DNA of 64,000 bases from Aliiroseovarius lamellibrachiae (GTDB taxonomy: Bacteria > Pseudomonadota > Alphaproteobacteria > Rhodobacterales > Rhodobacteraceae): NCBI RefSeq assembly GCF_018599245.1, contig NZ_JAHEVJ010000003.1, forward strand, positions 171,713 to 235,712. Direction: 5' to 3'. Every line of letters begins with the position of its first letter. Within the stretch, counting starts at the first letter, position 1. The notes beneath the pieces were generated by a model. That model made no database searches, was not told the origin of the DNA, and saw only the letters and a program-made list of their open reading frames with translations. The position numbers were made by a program, and so were the translations under genes. Positions 53,059-62,521 of the stretch are shown here, piece after piece.

Positions 53059-53574
53059 TTACCTTTGACCGTAAAGCGCGCCGATCACCAGATACAGGAT
53101 CAATGCGGCCCCAAGGCATAATCCCATCGGAAAATCTTTTTTCCGCTTCCAGCTTTCCCAATTTGGGGTGGCGCGTTGCACGGCGGGAATGGCCCGTGCG
53201 GTGCGGTGCAGGGCGAACCCCACGATCAGCGTTGCGGCAAACAACATGCAAAACATTGTCACATCCTGAAGCGCAATAAAGGGGGCCATGACGGCGGCAA
53301 ATTTGGCGTCCCCCGCCCCAAGCGCCCCGGCGAGGTTCAACACAAACCCAATGACCAAAACCACGACAAGGTGTAAAAACCGCCATGGATAATCGGCCAA
53401 GGGCAGGGCGACCAAACCGATCACGGCAAACACCACAAACAGCGCCACCACAGCTTTGTTCGGGATCTTCATCCGCGCCATATCGTTCAGGGCCACCCAG
53501 ACGCCGATCGGGGCGGCAAAGGGAAGAAACCACAGGGCGGAAGCGGCGGTTTGGACCGTCAACATATCAGCCAT
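53059..53574 (-). CDS. cpaA: Prepilin peptidase CpaA/TadV
   Basis: Inner-membrane aspartic protease that removes leader peptides from Flp pilins. The 171 residues have several membrane helices. The two catalytic Asp appear in VALNDMARMKIPN and in the GxGD motif GALGAGDAKF near residue 88. The ATG at 53574 overlaps the end of the TPR lipoprotein gene by 8 bp, so the two are coupled. It is the last gene of the tad cluster on this strand. Confidence 0.92.
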   Translation of the reverse strand: MADMLTVQTAASALWFLPFAAPIGVWVALNDMARMKIPNKAVVALFVVFAVIGLVALPLADYPWRFLHLVVVLVIGFVLNLAGALGAGDAKFAAVMAPFIALQDVTMFCMLFAATLIVGFALHRTARAIPAVQRATPNWESWKRKKDFPMGLCLGAALILYLVIGALYGQR

Positions 53575-54433
53575 TTGCAACGTTGTTCTCTAAGGCGGCG
53601 AGGGCGCGCACGGCGGCCTCGAAATGCTGCGGATGGGTGTCGATGGCTTCTTGCAACAGGCCTTTGCCCATGGTCACGTCCCCCTGTTTGATCGCCGAAA
53701 GCGCAAGCGTGTGCAGAAGCTGCGCCCGTTCAACCTGGGTCATTTTCACGATGGGAAGGTCATATTTGCGCTGTGCGCCGCGGGCCAACACAAGGTTGTT
53801 TTTGGCGGTGAACATGTTGGGGTCATAGGTCAGCGCATCGGAAAACAGCCGTTCAGCCCCTTTGTAATCTGCGCGGGTCAGTTTGGAATAGCCCCAGTTG
53901 TTCAACACGCTAGATGGTTTGGTCGAAAGCCCGACGGCGGTTTCATAAAAACTGTCGGCCTTTTTCCACTCTTTCTTGCTGTCGGCCACCATCGCTTCCA
54001 AACGGTAACGTTTATAGGTCTCGTGGGTGGGGGGAACTTTGTTCAGTTCAATCTCGGCTTGTCCCCAGTCACCTGCGCGGATCATCGCATCGGCAAGGCC
54101 CACGCGGTCTTCGGCGGTGGCACCGGGCAGGGCGACCACTTTTTTCCAGACGGTCACAGCCTGAGTGGGTTGTTTGGCGCGCACCAAGGATTTGGCCAAG
54201 CCACGTTGCAGATCAATGCGGTCTGGTTGGGTTTTCACGGCGCGATTGAAATAGGTGACCGCCTCATTGGGATCACCGATGGTCAACATGATGTCGTTAA
54301 GATTGCTTTCATCAACGACATTCAGGTCTGCCAGGGCGCGTTCAACATCTTCAGGCCCATTGTTGGGCTTTTGACAGGCGGACAAGGCCAAGGCACTGCC
54401 CAGACACAAGGTGACAAGGATTGACTGGCGCAT
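53567..54433 (-). CDS. tadD: TPR lipoprotein of the tad locus (TadD-like)
   Basis: Outer-membrane-type lipoprotein of 288 residues with lipobox LALSAC near residue 20 and several TPR repeats: EAVTYFNRAVKTQPDRIDLQ, QAVTVWKKVVALPGATAEDR and GAERLFSDALTYDPNMFTAK. TadD proteins help assemble the outer-membrane secretin for the Flp pilus. The name is based on the TPR lipoprotein class and position. It is followed, with an 8-bp overlap, by cpaA. Confidence 0.85.
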   Translation of the reverse strand: MRQSILVTLCLGSALALSACQKPNNGPEDVERALADLNVVDESNLNDIMLTIGDPNEAVTYFNRAVKTQPDRIDLQRGLAKSLVRAKQPTQAVTVWKKVVALPGATAEDRVGLADAMIRAGDWGQAEIELNKVPPTHETYKRYRLEAMVADSKKEWKKADSFYETAVGLSTKPSSVLNNWGYSKLTRADYKGAERLFSDALTYDPNMFTAKNNLVLARGAQRKYDLPIVKMTQVERAQLLHTLALSAIKQGDVTMGKGLLQEAIDTHPQHFEAAVRALAALENNVANG

Positions 54434-54481
54434 GTGGTGCGTCCTCTACTGCTCGTTTGCCGCGCTTGGCCCTTGTGGGCT

Positions 54482-55096
54482 CTAGAGTGTCGAGAGGAGC
54501 AGGTAATCCCCACTTCCCCGTCGCATCAGCGCGAATTCATTTTCATCCACGGTATCATAATCGGCGTTTTCTTGTCTGGCGAGGGCCAAGCGCAAATTCT
54601 CGCGAATGTCGGCAGATTGGCCACTATCCAACCCGTAGGCAATACGGAACACGCGGGCCGCTTCGCCAATGTCGCCTCTTTCCATCAGCACAACGCCAAG
54701 ATTGTTCCACGCTGGGACAAAACGCTCGTCTTTTTCAACAGCTTGACGAAGCTGTCTTTCCGCCTGACCCAAACGACCAAGTTGCAAGTTTGCCGATCCA
54801 ATCGCCGAAAGCACATCGACCGTGATGCCATGATCGGCGGCAGATCGCAGATAAGCCTTGAGGGCCAGTTCATATTCCCCCGCCTGCATCAACCGATGGC
54901 CAACAATTAGCCCGTCCACTGACGCCGCCCCGCGGGTTGATCCGGCAGGGGCATAGGGGCTGTCTGGTTTTTGGGTCGGGGCTGTGCCCAATCCGCGGCT
55001 GCCCCCTGAATTGCCAAGACCCTGACACCCGGCCACTGAAATCATCAGCGCGGACATCAGGGTGATCTTTACGGCAAGAGTGCAAATTCTCGGCAC
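54482..55096 (-). CDS. Second TPR lipoprotein of the tad locus
   Basis: Lipoprotein of 204 residues with signal and lipobox ISVAGC near residue 24, a disordered Gly/Pro stretch, and TPR repeats (GEYELALKAYLRSAADHGIT, then QAERQLRQAVEKDERFVPAW). The start is a GTG with AAGGAG well placed upstream. Together with the next TPR lipoprotein it probably supports assembly of the pilus channel at the outer membrane (inference). It lies 29 bp after tadC. Confidence 0.85.
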   Translation of the reverse strand: MPRICTLAVKITLMSALMISVAGCQGLGNSGGSRGLGTAPTQKPDSPYAPAGSTRGAASVDGLIVGHRLMQAGEYELALKAYLRSAADHGITVDVLSAIGSANLQLGRLGQAERQLRQAVEKDERFVPAWNNLGVVLMERGDIGEAARVFRIAYGLDSGQSADIRENLRLALARQENADYDTVDENEFALMRRGSGDYLLLSTL

Positions 55097-55125
55097 CCGT
55101 CACTCCTTTTTATCCCGTGCAGGGA

Positions 55126-56106
55126 TCAGAAGCTGACCTGCGAGAGGGTTTGTGCGATGTTGTAAACCGATGGCCCCAGCAAAATGATCAAGAGCGGCGG
55201 AACTGTTAGCATCATTGTGGCAAGTGTCATCTTGGTGGGCAAGGTGTTTGCCTTTTCTTCGGCGCGCATCACACGTTTATCCCGCATTTCGGCAGAGAAG
55301 ACACGCAAGGCTTCGGCAATGGACGTCCCGAAGGTCGCCGATTGAATGAGCACGGTGACAAAACTGGACACATCCATGACGCCGGCCCGTTCAGACATAT
55401 CACGCAACACTTGCACGCGGTCTTTCCCGGCTTTCATTTCCTGGCTGACAATATCGAACTCATCGGCCAAAGCAGGGAAACCTGCGCGGATTTCGGCGGC
55501 GACGCGAATGATGGATTGGTCAAGCGATTGACCCGCTTCGACACAGACCAGCATCATATCCAGCGCGTCGGGAAAACCATTGATGATCTCTTCTTTACGC
55601 TCTTCCACACGCCGTGTGACCCAGTATTTTGGCAGCATATAGCCCGCGATGCCCGGCCCAAGGATCCACATCATCTTGTTCGTTGCGGTCATGGGAACGT
55701 CAGGGTTTTGCGATTTGATAAAGACCAGAATGGCGCCCACGATCAGCAGGCCAATCCCCAGCGCAAATTGCGCAAAGTGAAAGGTCCGGACGGCGTTTTT
55801 GCCCACATACCCGGCCTGCAGCAACTTGAGCTGAATGGCGGAATATTCCTCATCATCTTGTGGTTCGAGGAAGGCTGCGTATTTCTCAAGCTTGTCATTG
55901 CCACCCCCCACACGCAGCGCTTGTTTTTCGTCGCTTGTGGCGTTGTTTTTGCGCGCATCGCGCAATTTGTCCAACGGATCGGTTTCTTTTTTGAACAATA
56001 CCGGCAGGGTGATCAGCATCAGCAAAAAGCCAAGCCCCCCCACGGCCATCAGCGGCCCCATTGGGCCAAGCTTGTCAATCACCATCTGATTAAGCGTTTC
56101 AATCAT
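55126..56106 (-). CDS. tadC: Tad pilus inner-membrane protein TadC
   Basis: Type II secretion F-domain membrane protein of 326 residues that, with TadB, forms the inner-membrane platform of the Flp pilus machine. It has helices near both ends (MAVGGLGFLLMLITLPVLF and MTLATMMLTVPPLLIILLGP) and the conserved cytoplasmic GFPDALDMMLVCVEAGQSLD. It lies 4 bp after tadB in the same operon. Confidence 0.94.
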   Translation of the reverse strand: MIETLNQMVIDKLGPMGPLMAVGGLGFLLMLITLPVLFKKETDPLDKLRDARKNNATSDEKQALRVGGGNDKLEKYAAFLEPQDDEEYSAIQLKLLQAGYVGKNAVRTFHFAQFALGIGLLIVGAILVFIKSQNPDVPMTATNKMMWILGPGIAGYMLPKYWVTRRVEERKEEIINGFPDALDMMLVCVEAGQSLDQSIIRVAAEIRAGFPALADEFDIVSQEMKAGKDRVQVLRDMSERAGVMDVSSFVTVLIQSATFGTSIAEALRVFSAEMRDKRVMRAEEKANTLPTKMTLATMMLTVPPLLIILLGPSVYNIAQTLSQVSF

Positions 56107-56110
56107 GTTC

Positions 56111-57079
56111 TTACACCTTGATGTTCACAAGCATCTTCATGACAAAGACGTTGGCGACCAGAAATCCTGCGACAACCAGACAAGCAGGGATGAAATATGC
56201 GGTTTCTTTTACGTCGTCATAATAATGCGGTTGGATCACGTTGATCATGACAAGCGCCAGAAGCGGGAAGCCGGATAGGAACATGCCGGACCATTTGCTT
56301 TCCGCGGTGATCGCTTTTACGCGGCGGAAAAGTTTGAACCGCGAGCGGATCACTTTGGCCAAACCATCAAGGATTTCCGCCAGGTTACCGCCGGATTGCT
56401 GTTGAATGGTCACGGCGACCGCCAAAAAGCGCAGATCCTGCATTTCAAGGCGTTCGGCCATGGCTTTCAGGCTGTCGCCAATGTCACGGCCATAGGCGGC
56501 CTCATCGGCGATCATGCCCATTTCTGTGCCCAAGGGGTCAGGCACTTCTTTCGAAACAATGTGAATGGCCGAGGTGAATGGGTGGCCCACGCGCAGGGAC
56601 CGCACCATCAATTCCACCGCATCGGGCAGTTGTTCTTCCATCATCGCCATGCGTTTCTTGGCTTTGCTGTCGACCCACATGTAAACGCCGCCGATCCCCA
56701 TTGCCAACGAGACCGCAATGCGCACCGGTGCCGCAGCCGAGGTGCCAACTGTGATGCCCACATAAGCCATCGCTGACAGCCCGGCCATCACCATCAAAAG
56801 CTGTGCAGGGCTAAAGGCAATTGCGGCTTTTTGTGCTTTGATCGCCAGCAAGGAATAGAGCGGAAAGCCCTTGGCCTTCATATGCTGGCTCATCTCTTTG
56901 CGCAGCTGCTCCAGCACCTCTTCGCGGCGCGCGCCCTTGTCCAACAGATCAAGGCGGCGGTTCACGCGGCTGTTCAGGCTGATCGATTTGCCGAAAACGG
57001 CCAAATAGATGCTTTCGACCAGCAAGAGAACCGCACCGAAAATCAGGCCGTAAATGAGAAGTTCTGGCGAAATGGACAT
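56111..57079 (-). CDS. tadB: Tad pilus inner-membrane protein TadB
   Basis: Partner of TadC, 322 residues. The F domain contains EEQLPDAVELMVRSLRVGHP and FTSAIHIVSKEVPDPLGTEM, then LAVAVTIQQQSGGNLAEILD, which is typical of TadB. Helices lie at the N-terminus, in the middle and at the end (ACLVVAGFLVANVFVMKMLV). Spacing to its neighbours is 4-5 bp, so it is translated within the cpaF-tadB-tadC operon. Confidence 0.95.
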   Translation of the reverse strand: MSISPELLIYGLIFGAVLLLVESIYLAVFGKSISLNSRVNRRLDLLDKGARREEVLEQLRKEMSQHMKAKGFPLYSLLAIKAQKAAIAFSPAQLLMVMAGLSAMAYVGITVGTSAAAPVRIAVSLAMGIGGVYMWVDSKAKKRMAMMEEQLPDAVELMVRSLRVGHPFTSAIHIVSKEVPDPLGTEMGMIADEAAYGRDIGDSLKAMAERLEMQDLRFLAVAVTIQQQSGGNLAEILDGLAKVIRSRFKLFRRVKAITAESKWSGMFLSGFPLLALVMINVIQPHYYDDVKETAYFIPACLVVAGFLVANVFVMKMLVNIKV

Positions 57080-57084
57080 ATCGG

Positions 57085-58560
57085 TTACCTGTCTACAATC
57101 GGTTCAAATAAAGTGGCGGGAAGGTCGTAGCCCCATTGGCGGAAACGATCCGAATAATGCGACCGCACGCCGGTTGCGTTGAAACGACCAATGATTTTGC
57201 CGTCAGGCTCTAGGCCAAGACGTTCGTACCGGAACACTTCCTGCATCGAGATGACTTCGCCCTCCATGCCGGTGATTTCGGTGATCGATACCATGCGGCG
57301 CGACCCATCCTGCAGACGCGAGGCCTGGACAATCAGGTTCACAGCCGAGGCGATTTGCGAGCGCACCGCCTTAAGCGGCATCTCGATCCCGGCCATTGCG
57401 ACCATGTTTTCCAGACGTGACACCCCATCACGGGCCGAGTTGGCGTGGATGGTGGTCATTGATCCATCGTGGCCGGTGTTCATGGCCTGCAACATGTCGA
57501 TCACTTCTTCACCACGGGTTTCCCCCACGATGATCCGGTCTGGACGCATCCGCAGGGCGTTTTTCAAACAGTCCCGCTGGCTGACGGCCCCTTTGCCTTC
57601 GACGTTGGCAGGGCGGCTTTCCATCCGGCCCACATGGGTCTGTTGGAGCTGAAGTTCGGCGGTGTCTTCGATGGTCAGAATACGTTCTGCGTCATCAATA
57701 AAGGACGACAGCGCGTTCAGCGTGGTGGTTTTACCCGACCCGGTCCCGCCTGACACAATGATGTTCAACCGACACGCCACGGCCGCCTGAATATAAGCGG
57801 CCATCTCTTCCGAGAACGCGCCGAAATTCACCAGCTCTTCAATGCCCAGCTTGTCTTTTTTGAATTTCCGAATGGACACAAGCGATCCGTCCACCGCAAT
57901 CGGTGGCACCATCGCGTTGAACCGCGACCCATCGGCCAGACGCGCATCCACATGCGGGTTGCTTTCATCCACACGTCGCCCAACGGCCGATACGATCTTA
58001 TCAATGATCCGCATCAGGTGGCGTTCGTCCTTGAACGTAATATCCGTCAGTTGCAGTTTGCCGTCCCGTTCCACAAAGATCTGTTGCGGGCCGTTCACCA
58101 AAATATCGTTGACGGTTTCGTCTTTCAAAAGGGTCTCAAGCGGACCCAGGCCGGTCACCTCGTCGTAAAGCTCCTGGTTCAGGCTCAGCCGTTCGTCACG
58201 GTTTAAAACAACGCCTTTTGTGGTCAAAAATTCCGAGGTGATGTCGGTGATTTCCGCGCGCAAATCCTTTTCTGACGCCTGTTCAAGGGCGGACAGGTTG
58301 AGGTTGTCCAACAGCTCTTTGTGGAGCTCGACCTTAATGTCCGACAGGCGCTCTTTGCGTTTGCGTTCCCGGTCCAAAGGGGCGGCGCGTGCGGGTGTTT
58401 TCTCGGGTGCGGCGCGACGGGTCACTTTTTCCGCGCTCTTTGCCACAGGTGCTGCCGCGGCTGGGGCCGCATTCGGTTTGCCACCCGCCACAGCCTGTAA
58501 ATTGGGTGTGCCATTTGCCCGTGCGGGGCGCTGGCCGGATTTTTTATAACGTGAGAACAT
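57085..58560 (-). CDS. cpaF: Tad pilus assembly ATPase CpaF/TadA
   Basis: Hexameric secretion ATPase that drives Flp pilus assembly. The 491 residues show an Ala-rich N-terminus, the [20 protein letters not shown] region, Walker [21 protein letters not shown] near residue 265, the Asp box, and the Walker B and His box region [20 protein letters not shown] with [17 protein letters not shown]. The ATG at 58560 follows CCGGAGG. tadB follows after 5 bp, and cpaE precedes it by 13 bp. Confidence 0.96.
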   Translation of the reverse strand: MFSRYKKSGQRPARANGTPNLQAVAGGKPNAAPAAAAPVAKSAEKVTRRAAPEKTPARAAPLDRERKRKERLSDIKVELHKELLDNLNLSALEQASEKDLRAEITDITSEFLTTKGVVLNRDERLSLNQELYDEVTGLGPLETLLKDETVNDILVNGPQQIFVERDGKLQLTDITFKDERHLMRIIDKIVSAVGRRVDESNPHVDARLADGSRFNAMVPPIAVDGSLVSIRKFKKDKLGIEELVNFGAFSEEMAAYIQAAVACRLNIIVSGGTGSGKTTTLNALSSFIDDAERILTIEDTAELQLQQTHVGRMESRPANVEGKGAVSQRDCLKNALRMRPDRIIVGETRGEEVIDMLQAMNTGHDGSMTTIHANSARDGVSRLENMVAMAGIEMPLKAVRSQIASAVNLIVQASRLQDGSRRMVSITEITGMEGEVISMQEVFRYERLGLEPDGKIIGRFNATGVRSHYSDRFRQWGYDLPATLFEPIVDR

Positions 58561-58573
58561 AATAGCCTCCGGT

Positions 58574-59815
58574 TCAGCTCGCCTCAACGGCGGCTTGGTT
58601 TACTTCATGCACGGATTTCGCAAGCTTTTGAATCTCTCGGCGCAGCGGGTTTTTCGGCGCTGCTTCGGCCAGAGGAAGACCATGGTCGCCCGCTTGTGTG
58701 ACAGGCTTTAGCCCATCAGGAAGTTGAATTTCGATCGTAATATCAAGGCTTTCCGCAAGGCGCTTTACGCGGGACTTGCCAGAAAGATCGGTGAATTTCG
58801 GTGCGCGGTTCAGCACATGGCGCAGTTTTGACACTGGCAAATCCTCGGATTTCAAGGCTTTGACCATTCGCAGCGCGTTTTGCGCCGAGCGCATGTCCAA
58901 TTCCAACGTGGTGAAATACAGATGCGCCGCATTCAGCACTGTTTCGGTCCATTGCACCACGGCGGTCGGCATGTCGATGACCACATAATCAAAATGGTTG
59001 CGGGCCATTTCCACAATCCGTTCGACATCTTCGCTGGTCAAAATATCCAGCGGAAGCATGTCATTGGGCGCGGTCAGCACCTGAAGGCTGTCGTTAAAGG
59101 GAAGCATCGCCTGCATGAAACTGTCGACATCCATCGCTTCGGTGTCGGACAGCAATTCATACACAGCGTCCCGTCGTGGCAGATCAAGGAAGGTTGAAAC
59201 CGTGCCAAACTGAAGATCAAAATCCAAAAGACACACGCGGGGCGCGCGTTCCTTTTCAACCTTGGTCAATTCCCAGGCCAAGTTCACCGCCAATGTGGTG
59301 GACCCGGTGCCGCCGGCCAGACCATGCACGGCGAAAATCACACCTTCGCGGTCGCCCTTTGGTCGGATTGCTGCATTTGCATCTCCGGGGGCGGGCAAAC
59401 TGGGGGCAGGGGTGCGCAAGCGGTCAATCACGTCATGCAAGGCGCCTTCGGGCAGGGGATAGGGCACAAATTCAGCCGCCCCCATTTTCAAAAGCTGGTG
59501 CAGCGCAATGGGACTGACCTCTTCAGCAATGACAACAACCTTAATGCCTTTGTCGACAGCGGTTTTGACCGTCATGGCGACCTTTGCCAGATCTTCTTCG
59601 TCGTCGTCATCAATGGCGATGGCAACAAATTCCAAAGTGTCGGCTTCCGGTTGGCCGAAAAAGGCCACGGCATCATCAATCGACAGGTCGCCCCAGGCTT
59701 CGCCCAGTTCGGTTTCCATGTCTTCGATCAACAGGTCGAAATTCTGCACGTCCCGAGAAATCGTACAGGCGACGATTGGGGCGGCATCTGGTTGTAACGC
59801 AACGCTGCTACTCAT
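58574..59815 (-). CDS. cpaE: Pilus assembly protein CpaE/TadZ
   Basis: ParA/MinD-like protein that places the Tad machine at a cell pole. The 413 residues start with a receiver-like domain (residues ~10-130), then an ATPase domain in which the Walker A loop reads HGLAGGTGSTTLAVNLAWEL. Both Lys that normally make a ParA loop (KGGxGKT) are absent, as in other TadZ proteins with an atypical loop. Further on come VCLLDFDLQFGTVSTFLDLP and DYVVIDMPTAVVQWTE. It starts a second transcription block after a terminator. Confidence 0.93.
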   Translation of the reverse strand: MSSSVALQPDAAPIVACTISRDVQNFDLLIEDMETELGEAWGDLSIDDAVAFFGQPEADTLEFVAIAIDDDDEEDLAKVAMTVKTAVDKGIKVVVIAEEVSPIALHQLLKMGAAEFVPYPLPEGALHDVIDRLRTPAPSLPAPGDANAAIRPKGDREGVIFAVHGLAGGTGSTTLAVNLAWELTKVEKERAPRVCLLDFDLQFGTVSTFLDLPRRDAVYELLSDTEAMDVDSFMQAMLPFNDSLQVLTAPNDMLPLDILTSEDVERIVEMARNHFDYVVIDMPTAVVQWTETVLNAAHLYFTTLELDMRSAQNALRMVKALKSEDLPVSKLRHVLNRAPKFTDLSGKSRVKRLAESLDITIEIQLPDGLKPVTQAGDHGLPLAEAAPKNPLRREIQKLAKSVHEVNQAAVEAS

Positions 59816-60125
59816 TGCTTGTTCCTTCCTTGGTTCGGTCCGTTTGGGGCCTCAGCTTCTTTGTGTGGCTGTTGGCGGTTGGACCACGCGCGATTCGAAT
59901 TTCAGGCGCGCACTGCTTTGCTTCTTGGTTTTTGTGACAGCCAATCAGGGCAACATTGGGGCCAAAAGATCGTAATTATTCGTCAATTCGACACGATCAA
60001 AAGGGCGGACGCTGTGCTGTTTCGATTTCAACAACAGGCTTCAATTGGAATTAAGTCTTTTATCACAAATGGTTAAGGTGATTTTTGTCCTAAAACCGAA
60101 AGATAGGGGGGACGAGAGGGCAAAA
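59816..60125 (-). other. Long region upstream of cpaE
   Basis: About 310 bp without a gene, between the terminator after the OmpA lipoprotein gene and cpaE. It likely holds a separate promoter for the cpaE-cpaA block; an A/T-rich stretch near 60040-60075 fits, but no boxes are convincing. Confidence 0.35.
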
Positions 60126-60157
60126 CAAAAAAGGCGCCTCAATGAGACGCCTTTTTG
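60126..60157 (-). terminator. Terminator after the tad OmpA lipoprotein gene
   Basis: AAAAAGGCG-CCTC-AAT-GAGA-CGCCTTTTT: a symmetric stem with A and T runs, about 20 bp past the stop of the OmpA-type gene on the minus strand. It splits the tad cluster into two transcription blocks. Confidence 0.85.
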
Positions 60158-60175
60158 CTTTTCTGTTCAGCGGAG

Positions 60176-60841
60176 TTATTTCGAAACGCCGCTGTCCACG
60201 CCTGCTTCGGTCAGTTCCGGCACCGGAACCGCGCTTGCGACATATTCGCGGAAAATCACCTCTGCGTATTTTCCGTTCATGACGGTCGGGTGACGTTGCA
60301 CAAAACCAGACACTTCGGTCACTGTGCGACGGTTGCGCATTTCACGACCATTGGTGGCGATCAGCGGTTGGGTTTCGCCCTGGCTGACCACGGCTTCCAG
60401 GCGGCGACGATCAATGCCCTGGCTGATCAGATAGTTGACCGCGGCACGGGCCCGGCGCATGCCAAGGCGTTTGTTATATGCGGCGGATCCCACGAGATCG
60501 GTGTGACCAAAGACGCGGAAGCGCACTTCTGGGAACTGGCGGATCCACTGGGCTTGCGCGGCCAGCGTGGTGCGGGCCTCGGCGCTGAGAATGGCACTGT
60601 TAAACTCGAAATTCACCGTATCGGGCACTTCTTGCGCAAAGCGGTTGGCCAGATCGATCACATAGTTGATCTCGCCGTTTTGAACGCCGGTGTTATGGGT
60701 GGTCGCCGAGGTGAAGTAACCCTCGTTGATAAATTCGCCCGCTTCACCGCTCCAGCGGCCTTGGGATTTTTCACCACAACCGGCCAAGATGGCCAGAACC
60801 GAGGTGGCGACGAGAAGGGGTTTGATCTTTGCGGTTTTCAT
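60176..60841 (-). CDS. OmpA-family lipoprotein of the tad locus
   Basis: Outer-membrane lipoprotein of 221 residues with lipobox LAILAGC near residue 22 and an OmpA-like peptidoglycan-binding domain: TVNFEFNSAILSAEARTTLA, then RVFGHTDLVGSAAYNKRLGM and RRARAAVNYLISQGIDRRRL. It probably anchors the pilus secretin complex to the cell wall (inference from position between cpaC and cpaE). It begins 4 bp after cpaC ends and is followed by a terminator. Confidence 0.9.
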   Translation of the reverse strand: MKTAKIKPLLVATSVLAILAGCGEKSQGRWSGEAGEFINEGYFTSATTHNTGVQNGEINYVIDLANRFAQEVPDTVNFEFNSAILSAEARTTLAAQAQWIRQFPEVRFRVFGHTDLVGSAAYNKRLGMRRARAAVNYLISQGIDRRRLEAVVSQGETQPLIATNGREMRNRRTVTEVSGFVQRHPTVMNGKYAEVIFREYVASAVPVPELTEAGVDSGVSK

Positions 60842-60844
60842 GGA

Positions 60845-62254
60845 TCAATCCTCCATCACATAGCCATAGGACCCGGAGAAATCCTGTTTCGCAACTTCGC
60901 CAGCCGCGCCTTTGGTGGGGCGGTTCGGGGCGGCGGTATTGCCAAAGAGGAACAGGTCTTTTTCCGACGGTGGTTTGATCCGGTCGGTGGGAAGCGCCAG
61001 CGCCTCGCCGCGGGTTGGTGTCACCAGATGGGCGGTCACAATAATCACCAGCTCGGATTGTTTGCGTTCAAATTCTGCTGAACGAAACAGCGAGCCGAGG
61101 ATCGGAATGTCGCCCAACCATGGCACCTGACCGCTGAGGTCACGAAAGTCATCTTCGATCAGGCCGGCGATGGCAAAGCTTTCGCCATCACGCAGCTCGA
61201 CCACGGTAGAGGTTTCGCGGCGGCGGAAGGCGTTTACGTTAAAGCCGCCATTGTTATAGCTGACTGTGCTGTCGAGGCCAGAAACGGCCGCCTTGAGGTC
61301 AAGATTGATCAGATCGTTGGCCAAAACGCGCGGCGTAAAGGTCATTTCGATACCGAAAGGCTTATAGACAACCGAGATTTTGTTGTCGCCAGAGGACACA
61401 GGGATCGGGTATTCGCCACCCGCCAAAAAGCTGGCCTCTTGTCCGGACAATGCGGTCAGGTTCGGTTCGGCCAAGGTGCGCACAACACCTTTGGTCTCAA
61501 GGGCTTCCAACAGGACGGCCACTTGGAACGACCCCGCGTTAAAGCCGATGGCCATGCCACCCTCGGTGCCGCTGGATGTGGTGATCGGGTTGCCGATGGC
61601 GTTGTCGCCATCCAGCCAGGTTCCGGTTTCCGCGTTAACACCAACGCCCGTACCACCATTGATGGCCAGTGAGCTGGACAGGGCTTTGCGGACAGAGCGT
61701 TGCATTTCGGCAAAGCGCACTTTCAGCATCACCTGCTGGGTACCACCAACCGTCATCAGGTTAGACACGCGGTCCGGTGCGTAGCGTTGCGCCAGATCTA
61801 CGGCGCGGTCCATGCGGCCAATTGCGCTGACCGTGCCGGAGAGGACGATACCGTCATTGGCGGTGCGGACTTCGATCTGTTCGCCGGGCAGGATCTGCCG
61901 CAGGCGCTCTTTGAATTCTGCAATGTCCGGGGCGACGCGCACCTCGACATTGGTGATCAGGCGACCATCACCGCCCAACAGGGTCAGTGTTGTGCGTCCG
62001 GGTGCTTTGCCCAACACATAGATCGTGCGATCGGAAAGGGTAGAGATGTCGGCGATGCCGGGGTTGGCGATCGAAAGCTCCGCAAAGGGCTCATCGCTTT
62101 CCACCACGACCGCGCGGTTCATCGGGACATTCAAGGCCGCCGAGGGCGCACCATTCATGACGCGCAATGTTTCTGCCATTGCCCCTGTTGGAGCGCTTGC
62201 CATTCCAATTGCAACCCCGCAAAGGGCCGCTTTCATAAGTCTATCAATTTTCAT
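60845..62254 (-). CDS. cpaC: Tad pilus outer-membrane secretin CpaC/RcpA
   Basis: Secretin that forms the outer-membrane channel for the Flp pilus. The 469 residues have a signal peptide (LMKAALCGVAIGMASAPTGA), an N-terminal BON/Pil-type domain (IYVLGKAPGRTTLTLLGGDG), and the secretin domain with the conserved VLLEALETKGVVRTLAEPNL and VPWLGDIPILGSLFRS. The ATG at 62254 follows AAAGGCAGGATCAC. The OmpA lipoprotein gene follows at once. Confidence 0.95.
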   Translation of the reverse strand: MKIDRLMKAALCGVAIGMASAPTGAMAETLRVMNGAPSAALNVPMNRAVVVESDEPFAELSIANPGIADISTLSDRTIYVLGKAPGRTTLTLLGGDGRLITNVEVRVAPDIAEFKERLRQILPGEQIEVRTANDGIVLSGTVSAIGRMDRAVDLAQRYAPDRVSNLMTVGGTQQVMLKVRFAEMQRSVRKALSSSLAINGGTGVGVNAETGTWLDGDNAIGNPITTSSGTEGGMAIGFNAGSFQVAVLLEALETKGVVRTLAEPNLTALSGQEASFLAGGEYPIPVSSGDNKISVVYKPFGIEMTFTPRVLANDLINLDLKAAVSGLDSTVSYNNGGFNVNAFRRRETSTVVELRDGESFAIAGLIEDDFRDLSGQVPWLGDIPILGSLFRSAEFERKQSELVIIVTAHLVTPTRGEALALPTDRIKPPSEKDLFLFGNTAAPNRPTKGAAGEVAKQDFSGSYGYVMED

Positions 62255-62450
62255 GTGATCCTGCCTTTCGATCACGCCTCATTTTATTGGGTCTCATTAA
62301 TACGTGGTTCAAATGCCTGTCTGATCCACATAGTTTGCCCGGTTATTCCGGATCATTTCACCCATTGTGGGCGAGAATGCGCCAGTTTTCGCTTTATTGC
62401 AAGAATCAATCACTTGCCCCGCAAAGGTGATGTGGTGAGAGGGCAACAAC

Positions 62451-62474
62451 AACGGGGCCGCGATGGGCCCCGTT
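62451..62474 (-). terminator. Hairpin between cpaB and cpaC
   Basis: AACGGGGCC-GCGATG-GGCCCCGTT is a perfect 9-bp stem 48 bp after the cpaB stop. On the minus strand it is followed by GTTGTTGTTG, not a clean T-run, so partial termination or mRNA processing is as likely as full termination. Confidence 0.5.
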
Positions 62475-62521
62475 GGTTCGGTGTCAACGCGTTTTTGGTT
62501 CAAAACGCACCTCTTAGGTGG

